From assembly GCA_031285405.1 (NCBI GenBank), contig JAITWH010000039.1, positions 1 through 64,000 on the forward strand: a stretch of 64,000 bases of DNA, given 5' to 3'. Below are positions 1-8,080 of the stretch, one piece after another. The notes below the pieces were generated by a model. That model ran no database searches. It worked only from the letters and a program-made list of their open reading frames with translations, and had not been told where the DNA came from. Origin of the DNA: Alistipes sp. GTDB taxonomy: Bacteria > Bacteroidota > Bacteroidia > Bacteroidales > Rikenellaceae. How positions within the stretch are numbered: the stretch's first letter is position 1; each line of letters starts with the position of its first letter. The position numbers and the translations under genes are program-made.

Positions 1-58
1 CCGGAACGCCGGCAGCGATTTATTTTGCGTAGCCAAAACTCGCCGCGGCCGTTGCCGC
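1..58. repeat. Two facing copies of the GCCGGAACGCCGGC element
   Basis: Positions 1-35 carry the element (CCGGAACGCCGGCAGCGATT followed by a T-rich stretch and TGCGTAGC). A degenerate inverted copy follows (CGCCGCGGCCGTTGCCGCC, about 40-58). It is the same module that recurs in intergenic gaps and inside genes elsewhere in the window. The left edge is cut by the window. Confidence 0.7.
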
Positions 59-81
59 CGCCTCGGGGTGAGTTTTTTTTG

Positions 82-114
82 CTTACTTTTTTTTGCGCAC
101 CAAAAAAAAGTAAG
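82..114. terminator. Perfect 14-bp hairpin with A/T tracts
   Basis: CTTACTTTTTTTTG (82-95) pairs perfectly with CAAAAAAAAGTAAG (101-114) across a 5-nt loop. The stem is mostly A-T. It may end a transcript entering from outside the window; this role is inferred. Confidence 0.4.
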
Positions 115-260
115 TCGCGCGAGCGAAACAAAAAACATTGAAAAAAAATCAAAAAAACTGAAACAAAACAGATAGCAAAAACGTAATAACACGCCAACAC
201 AAAAGACCCAAAACAACAACAAAAAAACAACCATACCTATAATAATAAGAGAACACACCC
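115..260. other. A-rich gap before the palindrome array
   Basis: Very A-rich non-coding DNA with no credible ORF. At 233-251 it contains the 19-nt block ATACCTATAATAATAAGAG, which recurs with one mismatch at 21714-21732 ahead of the second palindrome array. I see no good TTG/TAnnTTTG promoter here. Confidence 0.5.
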
Positions 261-387
261 AAAAAAAAGTGTTACATCGGTAACACTCGCCAAAAAAAAG
301 CGTTACATAGGTAACACTACCCCCAAAAAAACCGTGACATAGGTAACACTCGGCCAAAAAAAAGCGTTACATCCGTAACGCTTTTTT
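261..387 (+). repeat. Array of four 18-nt palindromes, 32-nt period (array 1)
   Basis: Four palindromes of the form GYGTKACATNNGTMACRC lie at 269-286, 300-317, 332-349 and 364-381, separated by A8 tracts. Starts are spaced 31, 32 and 32 nt. The last unit (GCGTTACATCCGTAACGC) is the most self-complementary and is followed by TTTTTT, so it looks like an intrinsic terminator. A second array of the same design is at 21793-21906. It could be a hairpin-rich RNA or a row of protein-binding sites. Confidence 0.75.
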
Positions 388-390
388 AGT

Positions 391-450
391 ACTGCGTAGC
401 TAAAATCGCTGCCTGCGTTCCGGCCAATTTTCAATTTTCAACTTTCAATT
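391..450. repeat. GCCGGAACGCCGGC element fused to TTGAAAA repeats
   Basis: An inverted copy of the element (ctgcgtagctaaaatcgctg, then cctgcgttccggcc; 391-425) joins directly to TTGAAAA-family repeats (426-450). The repeat runs into the end of lysA and supplies its stop codon. Confidence 0.75.
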
Positions 451-1619
451 TGGTCTGAATAGACGATGCGCGGAAGGCTATGCATATTGTATTGTGAGGA
501 CATAGACTGACCGTAAGCTCCTGCTGATTTGAGAGTTACAAGGTCGCCGCGGCGCAACTCGGGCAACACTCTGTCGGAGGCAAAAACGTCCGACGACTCG
601 CACACCGTACCCGCCACAATATATGGCCTGCGCTGGTCTCCAGCGCGGGTATCCAGGTTCTCGATCTCGTGGTAGGCCTCGTACAATGCGGGTCGGATCA
701 GCTCCGACATGCTGCCGTCGATGATCGCCACCTCGTTGCCTGCGGAGTTGATCTTGTTGAATAACACTCTGGTAATCAGCTCGCCGCACTGCGCCACCAT
801 CGCGCGCCCAAGTTCGAAGTGTACCTCGGCGTCGCCCACCTCAAGGTTGCGGCGGAAGGCGTCGAAGTAGGCGCCGAAGTCGGGCATCGGTTCGGCGTCG
901 GGCGCGTCGTAGTTGACCCCGAGGCCGCCTCCCATGTTGATGTAGCCCACCGGAAAGCCCCTCTCGGCGAACCATCCGACGAGCGAGTTGACGCGGCGGC
1001 AGAAAAATTCGAACACCCGCATGTCGGTGATCTGCGACCCAATGTGGAAGTGAAGTCCCTGAAAATCAAGGTTTTTGTAGGTCGGCAGCTCGGTGGCCAC
1101 CTGCTCGATCTCGCGGTAGGAGATTCCAAACTTGCTGTCGGCCTGACCGGTGGAGATGTGGCGATGGGTCTGGGGGTCGACGTCGGGGTTGATGCGCAGC
1201 GCGACACGAGCCCTCATGCCGAGTCGGCCCGCGATCTCGTCGATCACCTGCAACTCCTGGCGGCTCTCGCAGTTGAAGGCGCGGATGCCCTCGCGCACGC
1301 CCAACTCGATCTCGCCGTCGCTCTTGCCCACTCCTGCGTAGACTATGCCGTCGGCCGGAAAGCCCAAGCGGCGAATCAGCCTGAGTTCGTTGCCGCTCAC
1401 GCAGTCGATGCCGAAGCCGCGCTCCAGCACAGCCTTGAGGATTCTCTCGTCGTTGTTGGCCTTGATGGCGTAGTGGATTTTGTAGCTTTTGCCGTTGGCG
1501 TCGCCGCGTTCGGCCTCGGCGCGGATGGTGTCGAGGGTGCGGCCCAGCAGCCCCATGTCGTAGAGATAGAACGGCGTTTCGATGCCGCGCAGACTCTCTT
1601 TTATCGCTTTGCTTAACAT
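438..1619 (-). CDS. lysA: Diaminopimelate decarboxylase
   Basis: PLP-dependent cytoplasmic enzyme converting meso-diaminopimelate to L-lysine, the last step of lysine synthesis. The 393-residue product has the expected length. Visible motifs: PLP lysine in HYAIKAN (Lys53), HFHIGSQI, the glycine loop GGGLGVNY, the inter-subunit CESSD motif and AGAYG near the C-terminus. I start at 1619 (MLSKAIKES) because the longer upstream reading is low-complexity and overlaps the divergent gene; a TATTTTTG -7 box lies just ahead. The last codons (I-E-S-stop) come from a TTGAAAA intergenic repeat. A ddh gene at 61.7-62.6 kb supplies its substrate. Confidence 0.95.
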   Translation of the reverse strand: MLSKAIKESLRGIETPFYLYDMGLLGRTLDTIRAEAERGDANGKSYKIHYAIKANNDERILKAVLERGFGIDCVSGNELRLIRRLGFPADGIVYAGVGKSDGEIELGVREGIRAFNCESRQELQVIDEIAGRLGMRARVALRINPDVDPQTHRHISTGQADSKFGISYREIEQVATELPTYKNLDFQGLHFHIGSQITDMRVFEFFCRRVNSLVGWFAERGFPVGYINMGGGLGVNYDAPDAEPMPDFGAYFDAFRRNLEVGDAEVHFELGRAMVAQCGELITRVLFNKINSAGNEVAIIDGSMSELIRPALYEAYHEIENLDTRAGDQRRPYIVAGTVCESSDVFASDRVLPELRRGDLVTLKSAGAYGQSMSSQYNMHSLPRIVYSDQIES

Positions 1620-1655
1620 TTTTGCACGATGACGTTTAAATTCTCTTTGTGGCCG

Positions 1656-1663
1656 CAAAAATA
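1656..1663 (-). promoter_or_regulatory. -7 box TATTTTTG for lysA
   Basis: On the minus strand TATTTTTG fits the Bacteroidetes TAnnTTTG consensus, 36 nt before the chosen lysA start. No TTG is correctly spaced upstream, so support is partial. Confidence 0.4.
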
Positions 1664-1731
1664 TGTCATTTTGTTTGTTTTTCCGATATTTTATTTGTTT
1701 TTTTGCAATTAAACAAACGGGTGTTAAAAAA

Positions 1732-2406
1732 ATGTTAACCATACCTAACGTAGTAGAAGAGGTCATCAAGAAGAAGCCCTTCCTTGAAGGCGCCCTCATA
1801 GAGGGGCTGATCAATCTGTCGGCTCTGGCGCGTCAGTTGCGCGGCGAGATCGAGGGGCGGCTGGGCAAACCGGTCAACGAGAGCGCCATCATCATGGCTC
1901 TCAATAGGTTGGTGCCGCGGCTGGAGCTCACCTCGACCATGAAGTTTCGACGCATCATCGCGGGGGTGGGCGACATCATCGTGCGATCGAACCTCACCGA
2001 CTTTACATATACCAACACATCGACGCTGTATGGTCGGCAGGAGGAGCTGCTGCGCGAGGTCTACTCGGCACCCACGGCGCAGGATGTGCTGTGTACGTTT
2101 TCGCAGGGGATATACGAGACGACCTTAGTGGTGTCGAGCTCGCTGGGGAGCATTGTGGAGCGGGTGTTTCGCGACGAGATATTGGTGTTGAAGCGCGACA
2201 ACCTCTCGTCGATCACGGTGAAGCTGCCGCCCGAGAATACGGCGTGCCCCGGGGTGTACTACTACATATTCAAGGAGTTGGCGTGGGACAACATCAACAT
2301 CGCCGAGGTGATATCGACCTCCAACGAGTTTACGGTGGTGGTGAGCGACGCCGACATCCATCGCGCGTTCACAATTCTGATGGAGGCCAAACGGGGGGTG
2401 CAATGA
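1732..2406 (+). CDS. ACT-domain-like regulatory protein, unknown function
   Basis: Protein of 224 residues. The N-terminal half ([20 protein letters not shown]...) looks like a small helical or winged-helix module. The C-terminal half (about 140-224, ending in [17 protein letters not shown]) reads like two ACT-type folds, the amino-acid-sensing module found on aspartokinases. The start at 1732 is chosen because upstream residues are low-complexity and fall in the lysA promoter region. Its stop overlaps the next gene's start by 4 nt (ATGA), so translation is probably coupled. Facing lysA suggests, but does not show, a link to the aspartate/lysine pathway. Confidence 0.6.
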   Translation: MLTIPNVVEEVIKKKPFLEGALIEGLINLSALARQLRGEIEGRLGKPVNESAIIMALNRLVPRLELTSTMKFRRIIAGVGDIIVRSNLTDFTYTNTSTLYGRQEELLREVYSAPTAQDVLCTFSQGIYETTLVVSSSLGSIVERVFRDEILVLKRDNLSSITVKLPPENTACPGVYYYIFKELAWDNINIAEVISTSNEFTVVVSDADIHRAFTILMEAKRGVQ

Positions 2407-3638
2407 AGGAGCTGAAGGAGAAATTGGCCCGCGTAGGCGCGCTGGTCGCCGGATGGGAGGCGCGGGGCGGAACGGAGCCGGCGCGCGGAGGGTCGGACGC
2501 TTTGGAGCGCGACCTGGCTTTGGAGCTGCTCAAGGAGGCTTACGCCGCGATCAAGTTTATGGCGGGGGCTCGCGGGGTTGAGCTTTCGGATGCTCGGGCG
2601 CGGGCTATTTTGGAGTTGGAGGCTCCGGTGGTTCCGAAAGTTTTGGAGGCTCCTGCGGCGGCGGGGCTGCTGACTAAGGCGGCCGATGTTGTTGAAATTC
2701 CGGAGGTTGCGCGCACTCCGGAGGTTAAGCTTCCGGAAAGCGTTGCTGTTGTCACAGAGCAGGTCGCAGTTGTTCCGGAAAGTGTTACGGTTGTAACGGA
2801 GGTGGTGCCTGAGCCGGTGCCTGTTATTGAAGAGGTGCCCGAGCCCGAGCCCGAGCCGGAGCCTGAACCTATTGTCGAGGAAAAGCCTGAGACTGAGCCG
2901 ATTGTGAAGGAGGAGCCCAAGCGGCAGCCTTCGATCGCTTCGCGCGTTGTGGCGCATGATGTTATTCGGTCGCTTTATGGTTCGGAGGATGATGAGGATG
3001 AGGAAGACGATGTTATTGTCGACGATGAGGTGGTTGTGGTTGAAGATGAGGTTGTTGAGGAGCCGGTGGTGCCTCTGATTGAGGAGCCGGAGGCTATGCC
3101 CGAGCCTGTTATTGAAGAGGAGTCGGAGCCAGAGCCGGAGCCTGTCATCGAGGAGGAGCCGGAAGAGGAGCCCGAGTCGGAGTCGGAGCCGGAGCCGGAG
3201 CCGGAACCCGAACCCGAACCCGAGCCAAAACCCGAGCCGCGGTCCAAGCCAAAAGTGTTGGCCGACACGATAGGTGCGGGTTGCACGACTCTCGGCGAGT
3301 CGCTGAAAGGCACCACCCTTGGCGAGTCGCTGAAAGTTAGCACGTTGGGTGAGTCGTTGGCGAGGCCGGCGGCGGGGCACGCGACAAATTTCGCGGCAGG
3401 TGGCGCGCCGACGACGAAGAGTCTGAAGAGCACGATTGCGCTGAACGACCGTTTTCTGATGATTCGCGACATGTTCGGCGGCGACGGCGCGAGGTTCGAC
3501 AGCGCGATCGAGACGCTCGACGGTTTCGCCGACCTCGACGACGCGGTGATCTGGATTCACGACAACTTCGATTGGAGCGCCGACTCGCCCGGGGTGACGC
3601 TGCTGATCGAGATGCTCGAACGAAAATTGGGTCGATAG
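2403..3638 (+). CDS. Acidic Pro/Glu-rich repeat protein with TLGESL repeats
   Basis: Protein of 411 residues in three parts. Residues 1-65 form a helical N-terminal domain. A long acidic, low-complexity linker (about 85-285) is built of E-P and V-E-E runs. Three TLGESLK/A repeats (about 295-320) follow, then a compact C-terminal domain (about 343-411: [32 protein letters not shown]). No signal peptide or membrane segment. It overlaps the ACT gene by 4 nt and abuts rsmI with no gap, so the three are one operon. I recall similar conserved hypotheticals in Bacteroidales; function unknown. The C-terminal domain may be a protein-interaction module. Confidence 0.6.
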   Translation: MKELKEKLARVGALVAGWEARGGTEPARGGSDALERDLALELLKEAYAAIKFMAGARGVELSDARARAILELEAPVVPKVLEAPAAAGLLTKAADVVEIPEVARTPEVKLPESVAVVTEQVAVVPESVTVVTEVVPEPVPVIEEVPEPEPEPEPEPIVEEKPETEPIVKEEPKRQPSIASRVVAHDVIRSLYGSEDDEDEEDDVIVDDEVVVVEDEVVEEPVVPLIEEPEAMPEPVIEEESEPEPEPVIEEEPEEEPESESEPEPEPEPEPEPEPKPEPRSKPKVLADTIGAGCTTLGESLKGTTLGESLKVSTLGESLARPAAGHATNFAAGGAPTTKSLKSTIALNDRFLMIRDMFGGDGARFDSAIETLDGFADLDDAVIWIHDNFDWSADSPGVTLLIEMLERKLGR

Positions 3639-4334
3639 ATGGCGCGTCTGTATATAGTCCCAACCCCCGTCGGCAACCTCGAAGATATCACCCTGCGGGC
3701 GATTCGCACTCTGAGGGAGGCCGACCTGATATTGGCCGAGGATACGCGCACGTCGGCGGTGCTGCTGAGACACTACGACATCGGCACGCCCATGCGCTCG
3801 CACCACAAGTTCAACGAGCACGCCACGGCGGCGCACATCGCCGAGGAGGTGTTGGGCGGAAAAACGATAGCGCTCGTATCCGACGCCGGCACGCCCGGGA
3901 TCTCCGACCCAGGGTTTCTGTTGGTGCGCACGTGCCTTGAGGCGGGGGTCGAGGTCGAGACGCTGCCCGGGGCCACGGCGTTCGTTCCGGCGCTGGTGCA
4001 GAGCGGATTTCCGTGCGACAGGTTCTGCTTCGAGGGATTTCTGCCCCAGAAGAAGGGGCGCTCGTCGCGCATCGCGGCGTTGGCGGAGGAGGAGCGCACG
4101 ATGATCTTCTATGAGTCGCCGTTTCGGGTGCTGCGGCTGTTGGAGCAGCTGGCCGAGGCGTTCGGCGGCGAGCGCGAGGTGTCGGTGTCTCGCGAATTGA
4201 CCAAGAAGTTCGAGCAGACGGTTCGCGGTACTCTGGCCGAGGTGGGGCAGCATTTTCGGGTGCATTCTCCTAAGGGGGAGTTTGTTTTGGTGGTGGCGGG
4301 GAGGCGGAAGATTAAGGAGCTTGATTTTAAGTGA
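3639..4334 (+). CDS. rsmI: 16S rRNA (cytidine1402-2'-O)-methyltransferase
   Basis: SAM-dependent methyltransferase that 2'-O-methylates C1402 in the ribosomal decoding centre. The 231-residue product has the SAM-binding tetrapyrrole-methylase fold: LYIVPTPVGNLEDIT at the N-terminus, AEDTRTS, LVSDAGTPGISDPG, LPGATAFVPALVQSG, YESPFRV and SRELTKKFE. The start codon follows the TAG of the preceding gene directly, so it is the third gene of the operon. An ATCATGA repeat begins just after the stop. Confidence 0.95.
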   Translation: MARLYIVPTPVGNLEDITLRAIRTLREADLILAEDTRTSAVLLRHYDIGTPMRSHHKFNEHATAAHIAEEVLGGKTIALVSDAGTPGISDPGFLLVRTCLEAGVEVETLPGATAFVPALVQSGFPCDRFCFEGFLPQKKGRSSRIAALAEEERTMIFYESPFRVLRLLEQLAEAFGGEREVSVSRELTKKFEQTVRGTLAEVGQHFRVHSPKGEFVLVVAGRRKIKELDFK

Positions 4335-4347
4335 AATGTGAATTTCA

Positions 4348-4525
4348 ATCATGAATCATGAATCATGAATCAATGTGTGCTTCGCACGTATATTATCCTG
4401 CGGCTTAAGCCGCAGGTGTAAAAATTCCGCAACTTTTCACTTATCACTTTTCGTTTTTCACTTAATAAATCGCTGCGACCGTTGCCGCTTTCAATTTTCA
4501 ATTTTCAACTTTCAATTAAATAAAA
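4348..4525. repeat. Composite intergenic repeat (ATCATGA, core, TTGAAAA)
   Basis: ATCATGA repeats (4348-4372) lead into the core GTGCTTCGCAC, a GC hairpin (CCTGCGGCttaaGCCGCAGG), ATTCCGCAA, a degenerate GCCGGAAC-type element (4462-4488) and TTGAAAA repeats ending at the next start codon. It shows how the modules combine. No gene is seen in this gap. Confidence 0.75.
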
Positions 4526-5923
4526 ATGCCGACGAGAGAGAGTAGCAGGGCCTTTTGGGCAGATATAAGGCGTCGATTCAGCCTTCGCGAGGGAAGCGCG
4601 CCGCAGCAGGAGGTGGTCGACGGGATTACCGGCGGGATATACTTCCGCGGGGCCAACATGTGGATTCTGATGTTCGCCACGCTGGTCGCATCGCTCGGGC
4701 TGAGCGTCGACTCGACGGCGGTGATCATCGGCGCGATGTTGATCTCGCCGCTCATGGGCCCCATCATGGGGTTCGGGTTGTCGCTGGGTATCAACGACTT
4801 CGAGTTGATGAACCGGTCGCTGCGCAACTTCGGGTTCATGACGGCGACGGCCATTGTGACGGCCACACTCTTTTTTCTGGTGATTCCGATCAGCGGCGCC
4901 CAGAGCGAGCTGTTGGCGCGCACCCAGCCGACGATCTTCGATGTGATGATCGCATTTTTCGGCGGTGCGGCGGGGGTTGTGGCCTACACTCGCAAGGATC
5001 GCACCGTGACGGTGATATCGGGGGTGGCCATCGCAACGGCGCTCATGCCGCCCCTGTGTACTGCCGGCTACGGCATCGCCACGGGGCAGTGGAGGTTTTT
5101 CGGCGGGGCGTTGTATCTGTTTCTTATCAACGCGATCTTCATTGCGCTGTCGACCTACGTCATCGTTCGCGCGCTGAAGTACAGCCCCAAGGTGGAGGTC
5201 GAGCGGCGCACCGAGCGGCGGTTGCGGCGGGCGATGTGGGTCGTCATCGTGATCACAATTCTGCCGAGCGTCTTCATCGCGTTTCGGTTGATCGACCGGT
5301 CGATGTTCGAGAGCAACGTGTCGCGATTCGTGGAGGCCGAGTTTCGGTTCGACGGCACGGCGGTGATAGAACGCGAGATCGACAACGCCGGCTCGTTCGA
5401 CCGCGCGAAGAGTCCGCGCACCGTGACCCTGATGTTGATGGGCGAGGCGTTGGACGAGGCTGTCATCGAGAGCATCCGCAGCCGCATGCCGATGTACGAC
5501 CTGGAGGGCACGACACTTGTGGTCAACCAGGCGAGCGGCACAACGCGTCTCGACTTCTCGCCGCTTCAGCAGGGCTACTCGCAGCTGCTCGACGAGAAGA
5601 ACCGACAGATAGCCGAGCTTCAGCGCGAACTTGTTATTGCATCGCGTTCTGCCGGAGGTGTCGGCGTCGACGCGCAGACCATCGGTGAGTTTCGGGCGAT
5701 AGCTCCGGCGGTCGACGAAGTGTCGATCTCGCGCCATCCGGTGTGGCGTTCCGAACGAGCCGGCGAGGCGGGAGAGGCGAACGGGAGGCCCGCCGACACG
5801 TTGTTGGTGTGCATTGTGAAGCCCTCGGGGGCAGGTGCGTTATCGGCCGACGAGTTGGGGCGCATGGAGAGTTGGTTGCGGGTGAAGCATAAAATCGAAA
5901 ATGTGAAGATCTATGTCGAGTAA
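4526..5923 (+). CDS. DUF389-family integral membrane protein
   Basis: Protein of 465 residues with about six to seven hydrophobic segments between residues 45 and 255 and a soluble C-terminal half. The sequence SVDSTAVIIGAMLISPLMGP is the family hallmark of DUF389; a second conserved stretch is GVAIATALMPPLCTAGYG. The C-terminal region contains a coiled-coil-like stretch (KNRQIAELQREL). The role of the family is not established. It overlaps the next gene by 11 nt. Confidence 0.85.
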   Translation: MPTRESSRAFWADIRRRFSLREGSAPQQEVVDGITGGIYFRGANMWILMFATLVASLGLSVDSTAVIIGAMLISPLMGPIMGFGLSLGINDFELMNRSLRNFGFMTATAIVTATLFFLVIPISGAQSELLARTQPTIFDVMIAFFGGAAGVVAYTRKDRTVTVISGVAIATALMPPLCTAGYGIATGQWRFFGGALYLFLINAIFIALSTYVIVRALKYSPKVEVERRTERRLRRAMWVVIVITILPSVFIAFRLIDRSMFESNVSRFVEAEFRFDGTAVIEREIDNAGSFDRAKSPRTVTLMLMGEALDEAVIESIRSRMPMYDLEGTTLVVNQASGTTRLDFSPLQQGYSQLLDEKNRQIAELQRELVIASRSAGGVGVDAQTIGEFRAIAPAVDEVSISRHPVWRSERAGEAGEANGRPADTLLVCIVKPSGAGALSADELGRMESWLRVKHKIENVKIYVE

Positions 5924-6860
5924 AATTTCGTTGGGCACGCGCCTCGGGTATCGGGTGGTCTACGGCGCCTGTTGGTTGGTGGGGCTGCTGCCGTCGTGGA
6001 TACTGTACCACCCTGTGGCCGACGCCATATACTTTATACTCTATCGGGTGGCGCGCTACCGGCTGCGGGTGGTGAGGGAGAACCTTGCGACATCGTTTCC
6101 CGAGAAGAGGGCGGCCGAGCTGCGCGACATCGAGCGGGGGTTCTATCACAACCTGTCGGAGTTCTTCGTCGACGCGATCGACCTTGCGAGCATCTCGGCG
6201 GGGGAGATGATGCGTCGCGTCGGCTGGCCCGAGGATAACCGCGCCGAGGTGCTGAGAGTGAACGACGGGCGCAACTGGATCGTGCTGATGGCACACTACG
6301 GCAGTTGGGAGCTGATGAGCACCTTCGGTCTGTGGCCCGGCGCGACGACGATGGTGTCGGCCTACCGTCCGCTTTCGAACAAGGTGTTCGACCTCTATTA
6401 TAAGAAGATTCGCAACCGCCTGCCGCGCGTCGGCTCGGTGCCCTCGTCGGAGATGCTGCGCTACTACGTCGCCAATCGCGAGACCGCCCGACCGTTCGGC
6501 ATAGCTCTGGTCGCCGACCAGAATCCGTCGTTGGATGCGCAGAGTCGTTGGGTGAGGTTTTTGAACCATCCGACGGTCTTCTTTCACGGCGGCGAGAAGA
6601 TCGCGCGCAAGTTTGCCATCCCGATCTACTACATGCATGTGCGCAAGATGGGGCGCGGACGCTACGAACAGACATTCGAGCTGATATGGGACGGGGTGTC
6701 GCCCACCGTCGACTACGCTATCACGGGGCGGTACGCGCAGCTGTTGGAGGAGACTATTCGCCGTGAGCCGGCGTTGTGGCTCTGGAGTCATCGGCGTTGG
6801 AAACGGCTTCCGGAAGGCGACGACGCCATCAAGTATCGCGAGCAGTATGGCGACAACTAA
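5913..6860 (+). CDS. LpxL/HtrB-type lysophospholipid (lipid A) acyltransferase
   Basis: Protein of 315 residues of the family that transfers acyl chains to lipid A at the inner membrane. The N-terminus has a hydrophobic anchor (about 8-35). The catalytic H-x4-D/E motif is seen as AHYGSWE (His near residue 124). ADQNPS and a C-terminal WLWSHRRWKRLPEG box are family features. It overlaps the DUF389 gene by 11 nt and the glycosyltransferase gene by 14 nt, so the three probably form one envelope operon. The exact acceptor cannot be told from sequence. Confidence 0.88.
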   Translation: MSSKISLGTRLGYRVVYGACWLVGLLPSWILYHPVADAIYFILYRVARYRLRVVRENLATSFPEKRAAELRDIERGFYHNLSEFFVDAIDLASISAGEMMRRVGWPEDNRAEVLRVNDGRNWIVLMAHYGSWELMSTFGLWPGATTMVSAYRPLSNKVFDLYYKKIRNRLPRVGSVPSSEMLRYYVANRETARPFGIALVADQNPSLDAQSRWVRFLNHPTVFFHGGEKIARKFAIPIYYMHVRKMGRGRYEQTFELIWDGVSPTVDYAITGRYAQLLEETIRREPALWLWSHRRWKRLPEGDDAIKYREQYGDN

Positions 6861-7884
6861 GGTTGTGATTTTGAACTGGAACGGTGCTGAGGTGTTGCCC
6901 CGTTTTTTGCCGTCGGTGGTCGCGGGCACGCCTCCCGAGGTCGAGATCGTGGTGGCCGACAACGGCTCGACCGACGGCTCGCTCGAAGTGCTGCGGCGCG
7001 ACTTCCCGAGCGTGCGGCTGATCCTGCTTGACCGCAACTATGGCTTTACGGGGGGGTATAATCGTGCTTTGAGGGCGTTGGAAGAGGAGGATGAGGGTCG
7101 TGCGAAAGCAGATTTTTACATCCTGCTGAACTCCGACGTCGAGACGCCGCGGGGTTGGAGCGAGCCGCTCGTGGAGATGCTTCGGACGCATGGCGATGTG
7201 GCGGCGGTGGCGCCCAAGGTACTCTCGTGTTACAATCGCGACACTTTTGAGTACGCCGGCGCGAGCGGCGGGTTCATCGACCGGCTGGGTTATCCGTTTT
7301 GTCGCGGCCGCATCATGGAGACGGTCGAGCGCGACACGGGGCAGTACGACGACGCGAGGGAGGTGTTTTGGGCGACGGGGGCCTGTTTTGCCTGTCGGGC
7401 CGACGTTTTTCGCGCGCTGGGTGGCTTCGACGAGAGTTTTTTTGCCCATCAGGAGGAGCTGGACCTCTGTTGGCGCATGCAGTCGGCGGGTTGGCGGGTG
7501 ATGGTCGAGCCGCGCTCGCGGGTCTTCCACCTCGGGGCCGGCACGCTGCCGCCCTCGCCGCAAAAACTCTACTTCAACTACCGCAACAATCTGGCGATGC
7601 TCTACAAAAACCTGCCCGCGGGGGCGATGCAGGCGATCGTCGCGACGCGCATGGCGCTCAACGCGCTTGCGTCGGCGGTCTATCTTGCGCGCGGCGAGGG
7701 GGCGAACTTTCGGGCGGTGTGGCGTGCCCATCGCGACTTTTTTGCGATGCTTGGAGAGGGGTTGCGGGAGAAACGGCGGGCCGTTGGGGCTACTCGTGTG
7801 GTTCGGCGGCCGGCTGGGGTTTGGCGGGGGTCTATTCTTTTGAGTTACATTGTTTTAGGTAAGAAGTGGTTCTCGGAACTTTGA
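6847..7884 (+). CDS. GT2 family glycosyltransferase
   Basis: Protein of 345 residues of the rhamnosyltransferase-like GT2 group. The GT-A fold motifs are KVVILNWNG at the N-terminus, VVADNGSTDGS, the LLNSDVE metal/nucleotide-binding motif, WATGACFACRADVF, and GGFDESFFAHQEELDLCWR with the acceptor-site E/D residues. A hydrophobic C-terminal tail may hold it at the membrane. The start at 6847 removes a spurious 28-residue extension overlapping the upstream gene. Likely role: a sugar-transfer step in surface polysaccharide or lipopolysaccharide; substrate unknown. Confidence 0.88.
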   Translation: MATTKVVILNWNGAEVLPRFLPSVVAGTPPEVEIVVADNGSTDGSLEVLRRDFPSVRLILLDRNYGFTGGYNRALRALEEEDEGRAKADFYILLNSDVETPRGWSEPLVEMLRTHGDVAAVAPKVLSCYNRDTFEYAGASGGFIDRLGYPFCRGRIMETVERDTGQYDDAREVFWATGACFACRADVFRALGGFDESFFAHQEELDLCWRMQSAGWRVMVEPRSRVFHLGAGTLPPSPQKLYFNYRNNLAMLYKNLPAGAMQAIVATRMALNALASAVYLARGEGANFRAVWRAHRDFFAMLGEGLREKRRAVGATRVVRRPAGVWRGSILLSYIVLGKKWFSEL

Positions 7885-7972
7885 GTTATAACTAAGGATT
7901 TAGTTATATAACTAAGTTTTTAGTTATAGCCGAAACGGCGGCGGCCGCGGCGATTTTATCTACGCAGTATAT
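7885..7972. repeat. ATAACTAA repeats and a degenerate GCCGGAACGCCGGC element
   Basis: TTATAACTAAGGATTTAG-type short repeats (7888-7928) are followed by a variant element (gccgaaacggcggcggccgc, then ggcgattttatctacgcag; 7929-7967). Non-coding. Confidence 0.55.
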
Positions 7973-8064
7973 GTCATCCCGACAGAGCGAAGCGACGAGG
8001 GATCTACCGAATAGCCAGAAAACTATAAGGTAGATTCCTCGTCGCTTCGCTCGCTCGGAATGAC
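7973..8064. repeat. Inverted repeat of the GTCATTCCGAGCGAAGCGA type
   Basis: Left arm from 7973 (GTCATCCCGACAGAGCGAAG, continuing to GATCTACC) pairs with the right arm ending in GCTCGGAATGAC at 8064. The whole can form a long imperfect hairpin. The motif belongs to short GTCATTCCGAGCGAAGCGAG-type repeats seen in many bacterial phyla. It lies between convergent genes and could act as a bidirectional terminator. Confidence 0.75.
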
Positions 8065-8080
8065 AGCAGAGCGCGGTGCG

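Noticed and set aside
261-387. CRISPR array
   Set aside because: Units are 18-nt palindromes with short A-tract spacers of nearly constant sequence, no unique spacers and no cas genes.
819-1616. 265-codon plus-strand ORF opposite lysA
   Set aside because: Shadow of lysA caused by high GC at third positions.
2262-4352. Long minus-strand ORF (696 codons) over the acidic protein and rsmI
   Set aside because: It is a shadow frame of high-GC genes on the plus strand, with low-complexity Leu/Arg content and no family resemblance.
7973-8064. Insertion sequence or transposon
   Set aside because: The inverted repeat is 92 nt with no coding capacity; at most a non-autonomous element.
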